From: JAQVWU01 sp964628455
Lineage (GTDB): Bacteria; Bacillota; Clostridia; Oscillospirales; CAG-272
DNA: 44,842 nucleotides
Direction of reading: 5' to 3'
NCBI GenBank assembly: GCA_964628455.1
Contig: CAZVPD010000009.1
Location: forward strand, 1 to 44,842
Shown in pieces: positions 8,272-16,127 of this stretch. The notes beneath the pieces are model-generated. The model was not told the origin of the DNA, did not search any database, and worked only from the letters and a program-made list of their open reading frames with translations. A program made the translations under genes and the position numbers. The number at the start of each line of letters is the position of its first letter. Position 1 is the stretch's first letter.

Positions 8272-9468
8272 TTATTTCAGATTCAACAGATAACCAAGAT
8301 TATATTCATGGTAGGTCTGATAACAGGCCTGAAAGTTTTCTTCGGCAGGGTCCTTCGCGACTGCCAGCCACATGGTCAGCGTTTCCGGTGCAAATACGGC
8401 GTTATGCAGATTGGATTCCATCGAAACAGGTCTTTTCATGATCTCGATCAGCAGATCTTTGTCGATTTTTCCGTAATGGACATCGATCAGATCATTGATC
8501 GCAATAAAGCGCGACGTTCCCGACACGATCAGCGTGTCTTTTTTTATCTTCGCGGGCAGAAGCGGATGGTTCTTACCGGGATCCAGCGTTTCAAAAATCA
8601 TCGGAGTCGCGTAAATCGCAGCGGCGCTTTTGTCATTGCCGTCCGAAAGAACATAATAATATTCGCAGGTCCTGTCATTGTCTTTGAATATATTGACTGC
8701 TTCCTTCAGTGTGCCGGCTTCCTCAAGGACCATGCGCATCAGAAAGGACATCGGTACCCCGTCCCATTTCCCCTCGCCCCCGCCGCCCATCTCGCCGACC
8801 GCGATTTTCCTGGCGTTCATACCGGTAACGCTTCCGATAAAACCCGCAAAGGACGCGCTGATAAAACCGTTGTAGTCATCGGGCTGCGCGACCATGACCA
8901 CCGCGTGATCCTGGAGCCCGTAATTGACCGTATAATCCAGGATCCTCGCATGATACAACTCACCGTTTGCGGTCGCGTCTCCGAAAACGGCAATGCCGGA
9001 ACAATGAAACTGTTCGGGCATGATATTTGCCAGCTGGATATCCCGAATGCTCAGTCCGCTTCCTTCGGCAAGACCTTCCATTTCTTTCAGGTACCGTTCG
9101 GGGATCCGGTCCTTCTGAACCTCCCAGATCTGCTCCAGAAGACCCGGCATCTCTTTTTCGCTTTCCCTCAAAACCATTTCGGTCAGCGCTTTAACGCTGT
9201 CCTTCAGCAGGACACCGTGCTGATAACCCATTTCATAAGGAGTTCCCTTCACCACAAGGACCCGGGTCCCGTTCTGCATATAAAGAGCTCCCTTGCCTTC
9301 CGTTGCAGCCGGCGTCATCTCTTCGGCAGGAGAGAACTCGACGGAAACATCCGGATACGGCTCCGTATTCGTTCCGGTGCTGCCGGCCGCCGCAGGCACC
9401 GAACAGCCTGCAGCCAAAAAAGCCGCAAACGCGGCCATGCATACGGCAAATCTTTTTAATCCATACAC
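8272..9468 (-). CDS. C45-family Ntn-hydrolase lipoprotein (acyltransferase/amidohydrolase-like)
   Basis: A 398-residue protein. The signal peptide ends in the lipobox LAAGC (Cys22), so it should be anchored outside the membrane. GTPYEMGYQHG opens the family domain, and HCSGIAVFG contains the probable nucleophile Cys156, followed by NGELYHARILDY. In the acyl-CoA:6-aminopenicillanate acyltransferase / C45 group the Cys becomes N-terminal after self-cleavage and attacks linear amides. The natural substrate (N-acyl amino acids, bile-acid or antibiotic amides, peptidoglycan fragments) is not evident. Start is GTG at 9468, 7 nt after GGAGGAGGAG. It has its own promoter at 9528-9556. Confidence 0.78.
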   Translation of the reverse strand: MYGLKRFAVCMAAFAAFLAAGCSVPAAAGSTGTNTEPYPDVSVEFSPAEEMTPAATEGKGALYMQNGTRVLVVKGTPYEMGYQHGVLLKDSVKALTEMVLRESEKEMPGLLEQIWEVQKDRIPERYLKEMEGLAEGSGLSIRDIQLANIMPEQFHCSGIAVFGDATANGELYHARILDYTVNYGLQDHAVVMVAQPDDYNGFISASFAGFIGSVTGMNARKIAVGEMGGGGEGKWDGVPMSFLMRMVLEEAGTLKEAVNIFKDNDRTCEYYYVLSDGNDKSAAAIYATPMIFETLDPGKNHPLLPAKIKKDTLIVSGTSRFIAINDLIDVHYGKIDKDLLIEIMKRPVSMESNLHNAVFAPETLTMWLAVAKDPAEENFQACYQTYHEYNLGYLLNLK

Positions 9469-9527
9469 GCAAACACTCCTCCTCCGATTTGTAAAAAAAG
9501 GACGTTCCCATTCGTTTCCTCAAATCC

Positions 9528-9556
9528 ATTCTACACGAGTCCGGAATGAAATGCAA
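9528..9556 (-). promoter_or_regulatory. Promoter of the C45 lipoprotein gene
   Basis: Minus strand TTGCAT (9556-9551), 17 nt, TAGAAT (9533-9528), about 60 nt upstream of the GTG start. It separates this gene from the nadE operon that ends at 9600. Confidence 0.65.
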
Positions 9557-9599
9557 CAGATTTATAAATAAAACGAACTTTCCGGCGCGCCGTGATTCT

Positions 9600-12185
9600 T
9601 CACCGAAGCGATTTTTTATCCGGAAACGCACAGACCGCCCTTGCTTTCAGGACGTCGTTGCTTAAGATCAGCGGGCCGGCCGACAGATCATAAATCCCTA
9701 TCATCTCATTCAGGTCTTTTCCGGCATCGCATATTTCGGGCATTTGATTCTCAAACCGCTGCAGCAGTTCGGGATGATAAATCCTCGTCCGCGGATCTTC
9801 GAAGACAGCCCCGTAAAAGATATCCGACTCGACAAAATCCTGAAACATATGGCTGCCGAAAGACAATTCCGGCATATATCCGGCGGCGCTGTAGGATACT
9901 TCACACACCGCGCAGAACATGCTGATCTCCGCGTAAACAACAGGAACGCCGAGTTCGGGCGAGGATGTTCCTATCCGCCCGGGCACGATCAGCATAAGCT
10001 TCATCTTTTTGTCACGGAAAAACCGGTTGATCCGTCCGATGACCCTTGCGACATCGGCTTTCGCACGATAATCCGAAGTGTAATATTTCTGCGGGTCCAC
10101 CGCAACAACGACATCGATATTCTGCCGTGCGGAGCGCCCCATCGAACTGCCGCAAATGTCAAACAGGATGTTCTCGTCGGGATATTCGGCGATCTCAATC
10201 GATTCCGAACCGTTGATCTTCAGAGTACGGCACTGAAGCAGGTTTACCGTAAAATCCCCGTTTTCACTGCCGTTGACCGTAAATTCGATGTCGACAGAAG
10301 CCGCATACCTCTCCCGCAGCAATTCCAGTATTTTACGCATGACAGCGATGAATTCACGGTTTTCAATAAGGCCCTGACAATCGGCAAAAAGCACATTCTG
10401 CGGCCGTCCGGCTTCCCTTAAAAACTGTTCCGCCTCCGTATCATGGCTGAGAGTCATTTTTTTGTGCCAGCCCGGGATTTTATCGATGATCTGTTCAAGA
10501 CTTTTTTCACTCAGCGTGTTGTCCGACAGATCCAGAACATCCGCTTTATGCTGCGAAAACCTGTGCCGTTCCCCGACGCTTTTAAAATTTACCGCGAGGG
10601 GTTTATCAAGGCTTATAATCCTGAGATAATCCCCTTCGGTTCTGCCGACCGCCCTCGTACCCAGACCCATCACGAGCCGCAGCATGCCGGCTGACGGATC
10701 GCTGTCCGTGATCCGGTGATACGCATTGTGGGAGTATCCGACGCCCGCGGCAGCGGGCATAAACAGATCGGCATGCCTTGTGCCCGACACCCTCTGGACC
10801 AGTACGGCCATCTGTTCGTCGCGTTCAAGCAAACCGCGGTTTTTCCGGTATTCAAGCGCCGACGGGTCCATGGTGCTGGCATACACCGTTTTTACGGCTT
10901 CTTCAAAAGCCTGCAGCCGCTGTTCCGGATCTCCGCCGTTTGCACAGAAGACCGATTCATACTTACCTGCGAAAGCATTCCCGAAACCGTCTTCCAGAAA
11001 GCTGCTCGAACGCACGATGACCGGATTCTGCCCGAAGTGATCCAGCATCCGTCGGAATTGTTCGCGTATATCCTGAGGGAAGGTCCCTTCTTTCAGGCGA
11101 ACGCCGAATTCTTTCGATAAATCGAATGTATCGCGCTCCTTCCTTTGCCGGATACGCAGATCCCAGCAGCCGTTGTATACGATATACGTATAAAAAACAT
11201 CCGATCCGATAAAAAAAGAATCATGGGGCTCCATGCGGGAAGAAAATTCGGGCAGATGTTCCGAGATCAGTTTTCTTGCCAGGAGCATGCCGCAGGCTTT
11301 TCCGCCGATCATTCCCGTGCCTATCATCCGGTCGCGGACAAAGAAATAATCTCTGGGATTAAAATGGGTTACGATCATCTCTTTAATCTTATCGTCTTTC
11401 GTCATCATGATCCCGCATACGGTATTGCCGTAATCTTCGGGAAGCATCCCGTTCGCATGCTGCAGTTTAAGAAGGGCGAAATATTTATCCCAGCTGTCAA
11501 GGCTCCGGTCCGCGGCGACCGCAGACTCCTCCAAAGCGGCATAAAAGCGGCTGACCGAAACACCGTCGTTTAAAGCGCCGCAATCCCCCGTTCCGATATC
11601 GAATTTATGCGGGAGAAACATATCTCCCGAATACCGGTTCCACACTTTAACGGGATGGAGATAATAATCCTGCCCGCTGTGATGCATTTCAATGAGCAGC
11701 TGCGTGGTTTCCCTGATATGCGCAACCGTATCAAAGGAATGTGTGCTCCGGATCAGCGGAAAATAAGCCACCGTGTCCAGCCGGAATAAATACGGACATG
11801 TCACCCGGAAAAAATTTCCCATCATCAGATCCGTCGACCATGCCTCCTGCAGCGCGGAAAGGCAGTCGAAAACATAAAACGCACCCCGTCCTTCCGAAAC
11901 AAGGATCTCGTGGACGCGGACAGTGAACGCTTCAAATCCCAGGGACGGATCGAGCCGGTATATTTTCAATCCGGGCTGAGGCAGAGCCAGTTCCGCGTGC
12001 TGAGAAAAACGTATGTAGACCAGATTTCGTCCGTCTCGGACCGACTGCCTGATGAACGGCTCCGCGACAAAACGAAAATCAGCGATATCAGAAACCTGCC
12101 AGACCACATTATCGCCGATCCGAATGGAATCCAGCATTTTATCGAGTCCCGGCAAACCCGAAAAGATCCGTTCAAAAGCAACCAT
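9600..12185 (-). CDS. PEP-synthase-like ATP-grasp protein with degenerate KaiC-like N-terminus
   Basis: An 861-residue protein in three parts. Residues 1-230 start FSGLPGLDKMLDSIRIGDN, like a KaiC/RecA-type domain, but the Walker A loop is replaced by VVWQVSDIADF, so no ATP binding is expected there. Residues 285-660 are the pyruvate-phosphate-dikinase ATP-binding (ATP-grasp) domain: GMIGGKACGMLLARK, VIVRSSSFLEDGFG, and finally TVNLLQCRTLK. The last 170 residues are unfamiliar. The phosphohistidine swivel domain and the PEP/pyruvate TIM barrel of true PEP synthase or PPDK are absent, so it is not a complete dikinase. It lies 38 nt behind nadE on the same strand. Role unknown; possibly a kinase or regulatory enzyme linked to NAD or central metabolism. 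Confidence 0.75.
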   Translation of the reverse strand: MVAFERIFSGLPGLDKMLDSIRIGDNVVWQVSDIADFRFVAEPFIRQSVRDGRNLVYIRFSQHAELALPQPGLKIYRLDPSLGFEAFTVRVHEILVSEGRGAFYVFDCLSALQEAWSTDLMMGNFFRVTCPYLFRLDTVAYFPLIRSTHSFDTVAHIRETTQLLIEMHHSGQDYYLHPVKVWNRYSGDMFLPHKFDIGTGDCGALNDGVSVSRFYAALEESAVAADRSLDSWDKYFALLKLQHANGMLPEDYGNTVCGIMMTKDDKIKEMIVTHFNPRDYFFVRDRMIGTGMIGGKACGMLLARKLISEHLPEFSSRMEPHDSFFIGSDVFYTYIVYNGCWDLRIRQRKERDTFDLSKEFGVRLKEGTFPQDIREQFRRMLDHFGQNPVIVRSSSFLEDGFGNAFAGKYESVFCANGGDPEQRLQAFEEAVKTVYASTMDPSALEYRKNRGLLERDEQMAVLVQRVSGTRHADLFMPAAAGVGYSHNAYHRITDSDPSAGMLRLVMGLGTRAVGRTEGDYLRIISLDKPLAVNFKSVGERHRFSQHKADVLDLSDNTLSEKSLEQIIDKIPGWHKKMTLSHDTEAEQFLREAGRPQNVLFADCQGLIENREFIAVMRKILELLRERYAASVDIEFTVNGSENGDFTVNLLQCRTLKINGSESIEIAEYPDENILFDICGSSMGRSARQNIDVVVAVDPQKYYTSDYRAKADVARVIGRINRFFRDKKMKLMLIVPGRIGTSSPELGVPVVYAEISMFCAVCEVSYSAAGYMPELSFGSHMFQDFVESDIFYGAVFEDPRTRIYHPELLQRFENQMPEICDAGKDLNEMIGIYDLSAGPLILSNDVLKARAVCAFPDKKSLR

Positions 12186-12223
12186 TCTATCCCGTCCCTT
12201 TCATTGAAAACAAAAGAAAATCA

Positions 12224-14143
12224 TCATGTATCCGCATCAGCCATCCATAACGCGCACGACGCGTCCGACGGCATTCTCCAGTCTCCTCGCGGTGAAAGCG
12301 TTGCGGACCCCACTTTAGGTCCGTCGGGCAGACAGGAACGCTTAAACTGCTGCGAAAAAAAACGCTTTAAGAAGACTTTGAGCCATTTTAACAGAAACTC
12401 GTCTTCATAGGATCCTTCAAACGCAGCTTTGGCAAGCCTCAATATTTTTCCGGGCGCAAACCCGAACCGGACCGTATAGTAAAGATAAAAATCATGCAGC
12501 TCGTAGGGACCGATCAGATCCTCCGTTTTTTGCGTGATCTCTCCGTTTTTTCCGGCCGGGAGTAATTCCGGCGAAACGGGAGTATCCAGAATATCGAAGA
12601 TCACGCCGCGGCATTTCCCGCCGAGGTTTTCGGCCTCATATCTGACGATATACCTGACAAGCGTCTTCGGGACAGACGCGTTGACCCCATACATGGACAT
12701 ATGGTCGCCGTTATAAGTCGCCCAGCCCAGCGCCAGTTCCGACAGATCACCGGTACCGACAACCAGTCCGTTTTCCATATTGGCGATATCCATCAAAACC
12801 TGCGTCCGTTCTCTCGCCTGACAATTTTCGTATACGGCATCCCGGATCTTTTCGTCATGGCCTATATCCTTAAAGTGCTGCCTGACAGCAGCCGTGATGT
12901 TTATTTCCCTGAACGAAACCCCCAGGTATCCGCACATTTTCCGGGCGTTGTTCTTTGTGCGGCGGGTCGTTCCGAAACAGGGCATCGTCACCGCTATGAT
13001 TTCTTTACGGTCGCGCTGCAGCATATCCATCGCCCTGACCGCGACAAGCAAAGCAAGGCAGCTGTCAAGGCCCCCTGAAATACCGAGTATAACGGTCTTT
13101 ACGCGCGCATGCTCCACCCGCTTTTTTAAACCGAAGGACTGTATCCGGAGAACCGTCTCGGCGCGCTCGCGGACCCGGTCGCCGGAAGGCGGCACAAAAG
13201 GATTTTTATCGATTTTCCTTGTCAGGACCGCTTCTTTTATCTCCTGGGCAAACAGGATATCCGCATAGTTTTCTTGCATTTTCGAGATATAGCCGGTCAT
13301 TTTATGCCTTTCCGCCGAAAGCCGGTTTACGTCGATTTCGGTTATGATCATATCATCGTGTCCGAAAGGCCTGTTTTCGGCCAGAACAGCTCCGTTTTCG
13401 CACAGGATATGATGTCCGGAAAAAACCATATCCTGCGTGGATTCGCCGGGTGAAGCATTGGCATAAAGATATCCGCACACCAGCCTTGCGGAAGCGGAAG
13501 CGACAAGCATACGCCGGTAGTCCTCTTTTCCGACGACTTCATCGGAAGCGGAAGGACAGGCGATCATCACGGCGCCCGATTCGCATAATTTTCTTGACGG
13601 AGGATCCGCCGCCCACAGGTCTTCGCATATTTCCACTCCGAACCGGTACGCGTCAAGTCCCATACACCGGAAAACAAAATGCTTTCCGAAGGGGACCGGC
13701 TCGCCGTCCACCGATATGCTTTTATACTCCGGACCCAGGTCATCAGCCGAGGAAAACTGCCGTTTTTCGTAGTATTCACCGTAATTGGGCAGATATGTTT
13801 TGGGAACGATCGCCAGTATTTCGCCTTGATGGACCACGGCAGCGCAATTATAAAGCTTATAATTGTATTTTACCGGAAGTCCGACGACGACGACGGGATA
13901 TTTGTCCTCCGAATGATCCCGGATCTGTCCGAGCGCCTCCAAAGCACCCGAAATCAGCGTATCCGAATAAAACAAGTCCCCGCAGGTATATCCCGTAACA
14001 CACAGCTCGGGCAGGACAAGCAGATTCACCCCGACGGCATCCGCCCTGTCCATAAGTTTTTTAATGGCCGCCGTATTGGCACCTGTATCGGCCACCGTTA
14101 TATCGACAGACGCGCAGGCTGCTTTAATAAATCCGTCTTTCAT
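12224..14143 (-). CDS. nadE: Glutamine-dependent NAD(+) synthase
   Basis: It makes NAD from deamido-NAD, ATP and glutamine. The N-terminal nitrilase-like glutaminase domain has the E-K-C triad: Glu46 (LVLPELCVTGY), Lys115 (IVPKTYLPNYGEYYEKR) and Cys173 (VEICEDLW). The C-terminal synthetase domain has the pyrophosphatase loop ILGISGGLDSCLALL and the later motif GTGDLSELALGWATYNGD. Length (639 aa) is normal for this class. Upstream in-frame ATGs at 14155 and 14152 sit on or too close to the AAGGA site. The start at 14143 gives MKDGFIKAACASVD, which aligns with the usual family N-terminus, so I chose it. Promoter at 14182-14210. First gene of an operon with the ATP-grasp gene. Confidence 0.95.
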   Translation of the reverse strand: MKDGFIKAACASVDITVADTGANTAAIKKLMDRADAVGVNLLVLPELCVTGYTCGDLFYSDTLISGALEALGQIRDHSEDKYPVVVVGLPVKYNYKLYNCAAVVHQGEILAIVPKTYLPNYGEYYEKRQFSSADDLGPEYKSISVDGEPVPFGKHFVFRCMGLDAYRFGVEICEDLWAADPPSRKLCESGAVMIACPSASDEVVGKEDYRRMLVASASARLVCGYLYANASPGESTQDMVFSGHHILCENGAVLAENRPFGHDDMIITEIDVNRLSAERHKMTGYISKMQENYADILFAQEIKEAVLTRKIDKNPFVPPSGDRVRERAETVLRIQSFGLKKRVEHARVKTVILGISGGLDSCLALLVAVRAMDMLQRDRKEIIAVTMPCFGTTRRTKNNARKMCGYLGVSFREINITAAVRQHFKDIGHDEKIRDAVYENCQARERTQVLMDIANMENGLVVGTGDLSELALGWATYNGDHMSMYGVNASVPKTLVRYIVRYEAENLGGKCRGVIFDILDTPVSPELLPAGKNGEITQKTEDLIGPYELHDFYLYYTVRFGFAPGKILRLAKAAFEGSYEDEFLLKWLKVFLKRFFSQQFKRSCLPDGPKVGSATLSPRGDWRMPSDASCALWMADADT

Positions 14144-14181
14144 AATCTTCATCATCCTTTTTTATAAAAAGCTTCTGTTTA

Positions 14182-14210
14182 ATCATAACAGGATTTCCGC
14201 CGTCATTCAA
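14182..14210 (-). promoter_or_regulatory. Promoter of nadE
   Basis: Minus strand TTGAAT (14210-14205), 17 nt, TATGAT (14187-14182), about 40 nt before the nadE start. Confidence 0.65.
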
Positions 14211-14263
14211 GCATGATCATAAAATAAACTTAAAGAACCGGATATGCGGAAATACAGGGGAAT

Positions 14264-14315
14264 GCGCCCGTATGAAACACGCCGCTTTCTGTTCGCGTGT
14301 TCTTCATAAAGGCGC
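14264..14315 (-). terminator. Long hairpin after the P-II domain gene
   Basis: GCGCC (14264-14268) and GGCGC (14311-14315) close a stem that continues with TATGAA-ACACGC against GCGTGT-TCTTCATA, around a loop of about 12 nt. It lies just past the stop codon at 14334 and upstream of the nadE promoter. There is little T-run on the minus strand, so it may be a 3'-stabilising or processing hairpin rather than a strict intrinsic terminator. Confidence 0.5.
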
Positions 14316-14333
14316 AGTTCCGTTTAAAAATAA

Positions 14334-14924
14334 TTATTCCACATCCTGCAGAGCGTCGTATCCCTCTTCGCCCGTGCGTACTTTCACCACATTTTCAACA
14401 TCATACACGAATATTTTCCCGTCGCCTATATGTCCCGTGTAAAGGACTTTTTTGGCGGTTTCTATAACAGTTTTAACCGGAACCTTACACACGACGATCT
14501 CAACGCTTATTTTCGGAAGAAGCGTCATATCAACGGGAACACCGCGGTAATATTCCGCCTGGCCTTTCTGCATACCGCAGCCCAAAACACTCGTTACGGT
14601 CATTCCCGTTATACCGATATTGTTCATAGCCGTCTTCAGTTCTTCGAATTTGCTCTGCTTTGTAATGATCTCTATTTTGGTTATTTTTACATCGGAGGAT
14701 ATCCCGCCCGATGCCGACTTAAGCTGAACCGGAACAGCAGTATCGATCGAAATAACTTTATCGGCTGTCGTATTCAGATCAGACGCCCCTGTATCTCCGG
14801 AGCCTGTATGGACCGACGGCATGAAATCGGCATAACTTGCGGCAAGCCCGTGTTCTGTAATATCAAGTCCCGATATTTCTTCATGGGATGAACAGCGAAG
14901 ACCGATCGTTTTTTTAAGGGCCAG
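14334..14924 (-). CDS. C-terminal part of an Amt fusion: P-II nitrogen sensor domain
   Basis: The reading frame is open from the N run and begins with the Amt C-terminal tail (LALKKTIGLRCSSHEEIS, then GLDITEHGLAASYADF), so this is the end of the ammonium-channel gene and not a free glnB. A linker of about 40 residues follows, then a P-II domain of about 115 residues: ITKIEIITKQSKFEELK, a T-loop with GQAEYYRGVPVDM (the uridylylation-site Tyr is present as EYYRG), and TGHIGDGKIFVYDVENVVKVRTGEEG, the ATP/2-oxoglutarate-binding B and C loops. P-II reports nitrogen and energy status and normally plugs the Amt channel, so here sensor and channel are one polypeptide. The ATG at 14822 has no ribosome site and is internal. 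Confidence 0.88.
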   Translation of the reverse strand: MALKKTIGLRCSSHEEISGLDITEHGLAASYADFMPSVHTGSGDTGASDLNTTADKVISIDTAVPVQLKSASGGISSDVKITKIEIITKQSKFEELKTAMNNIGITGMTVTSVLGCGMQKGQAEYYRGVPVDMTLLPKISVEIVVCKVPVKTVIETAKKVLYTGHIGDGKIFVYDVENVVKVRTGEEGYDALQDVE

Positions 14925-14934
14925 NNNNNNNNNN
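14925..14934. other. Assembly gap (10 Ns) inside the Amt-P-II gene
   Basis: The upstream frame ends exactly on a codon boundary at 14935 and the downstream frame starts at 14924. Ten bases would therefore cause a frameshift, while 9 or 12 would restore it. Comparison with Amt proteins suggests only about 3-4 residues are missing between GITTT and LALKK. Confidence 0.85.
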
Positions 14935-16050
14935 CGTCGTTGTTATACCGACCCAGACGCAGACCGCTGCAACACCAAGAACCTGAATCCCGAGAAAACG
15001 CGCACCGTGTCCGTAAAATAAACCGTCGGAAACAGAAAACAAACCTGTCAATATCGTACCGCTTGCACCGCACATAAAGTGAACACCAACAGCGCCTACC
15101 GGGTCATCTATTTTCAAAACACGGTCAACAAATTCAATGCCGAATACAACGATAAATGCAGCAATTAATCCGATAAAGAACGCTCCGAACGGATCAACGG
15201 CATCACATCCGGCCGTTATCGCAACAAGACCCGCGAGTGCTCCGTTGAGCGTCATCGATATATCGGGTTTTTTATAACGTATCCATGTAATAATCATAAC
15301 CGTACATGTAGAAACCGCAGCGGCAAGGTTGGTTGTAAAAAATATACTTCCCATTGCGACAAGTGTGCTGTCGCCTTCTGCGGAAACGGTCGAACCGCCG
15401 TTAAATCCGAACCAGCAGAACCACAGTATAAATACTCCCAGCGCACCGAGTGTCAGACTATGTCCGAGAATAGCGCGGGGCTTGCCGTCCGGACCGTATT
15501 TTCCGATACGCGGACCGAGTATTTTCGCTCCGATGAGAGCCGCCAGACCACCCACCATATGAACCGCCGTAGAACCGGCGAAATCATGGAATCCGAGTTC
15601 GGCAAGCCAGCCGCCTCCCCAGATCCAGTGGCCCGAAACAGGATAGATCAAAGCCGATATAACACCGCTGTATATACAATAGGAAATGAATTTCGTTCTT
15701 TCAGCCATCGCTCCGGATACGATCGTAGCCGCTGTTGCGCAAAAAACGGTCTGAAATATGAAAAAAGCATACAACGGAACACCTTCCGGAAGGAGCGCGG
15801 AATAGTTACCGCGTGAAAAAAAGTCAATACCGCCAGCAAACAGACTGCTGCTTCCGAACATAAGACCGAACCCAAGAATCCAATACATCGGCGTACCGAT
15901 ACAGAAGTCCATCAGATTTTTCATAATAATATTTCCGGCATTCTTCGCTCTTGTAAAGCCTGTCTCAACCATTGCAAAACCCGCCTGCATAAAGAAAACC
16001 AAAGCGGATGCCAAAAGAACCCAGATTGTACTGACAGATGAATATATCAT
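14935..16050 (-). CDS. amt: Ammonium transporter, channel part of an Amt-P-II fusion
   Basis: Integral membrane channel for ammonium of the Amt/MEP/Rh family. From MIYSSVSTIWVLLASALVFFMQ onward there are about eleven hydrophobic helices. Family landmarks are AGFAMVETGFTRAKN, the conserved DFAGSTAVHMVGG (with the twin-His region further on), FNGGSTVSAEG and DPVGAVGVHFMCG. The ATG at 16050 has GGAGG 5 nt upstream. It follows glnN in the same direction, with a strong hairpin between them at 16088-16115, and continues through the N gap into the P-II domain. Co-location with glnN fits a nitrogen-scavenging operon. No separate promoter is obvious, so transcription may come by readthrough. Confidence 0.93.
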
Positions 16051-16087
16051 GTTATCCTCCGATTTTTTATATTTGTTAAATAAATAA

Positions 16088-16115
16088 GGCGTGTATCCGA
16101 GTCCGGATACACGCC
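16088..16115 (-). terminator. Hairpin between glnN and amt
   Basis: Perfect 12-bp stem: GGCGTGTATCCG (16088-16099) and CGGATACACGCC (16104-16115), loop of 4. On the minus strand it is followed by TTATTTATTT, so it may act as a leaky terminator that lowers amt expression relative to glnN. Confidence 0.7.
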
Positions 16116-16127
16116 CTTGTGTCTTTT

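Noticed and set aside
9600..12185. Calling the 861-residue protein a PEP synthase or pyruvate phosphate dikinase
   Set aside because: Only the ATP-grasp domain is there; the phosphohistidine and PEP-binding domains are absent.
14334..14822. A free-standing glnB gene starting at the ATG at 14822
   Set aside because: The frame continues upstream through the Amt C-terminal tail, and there is no ribosome binding site before that ATG.
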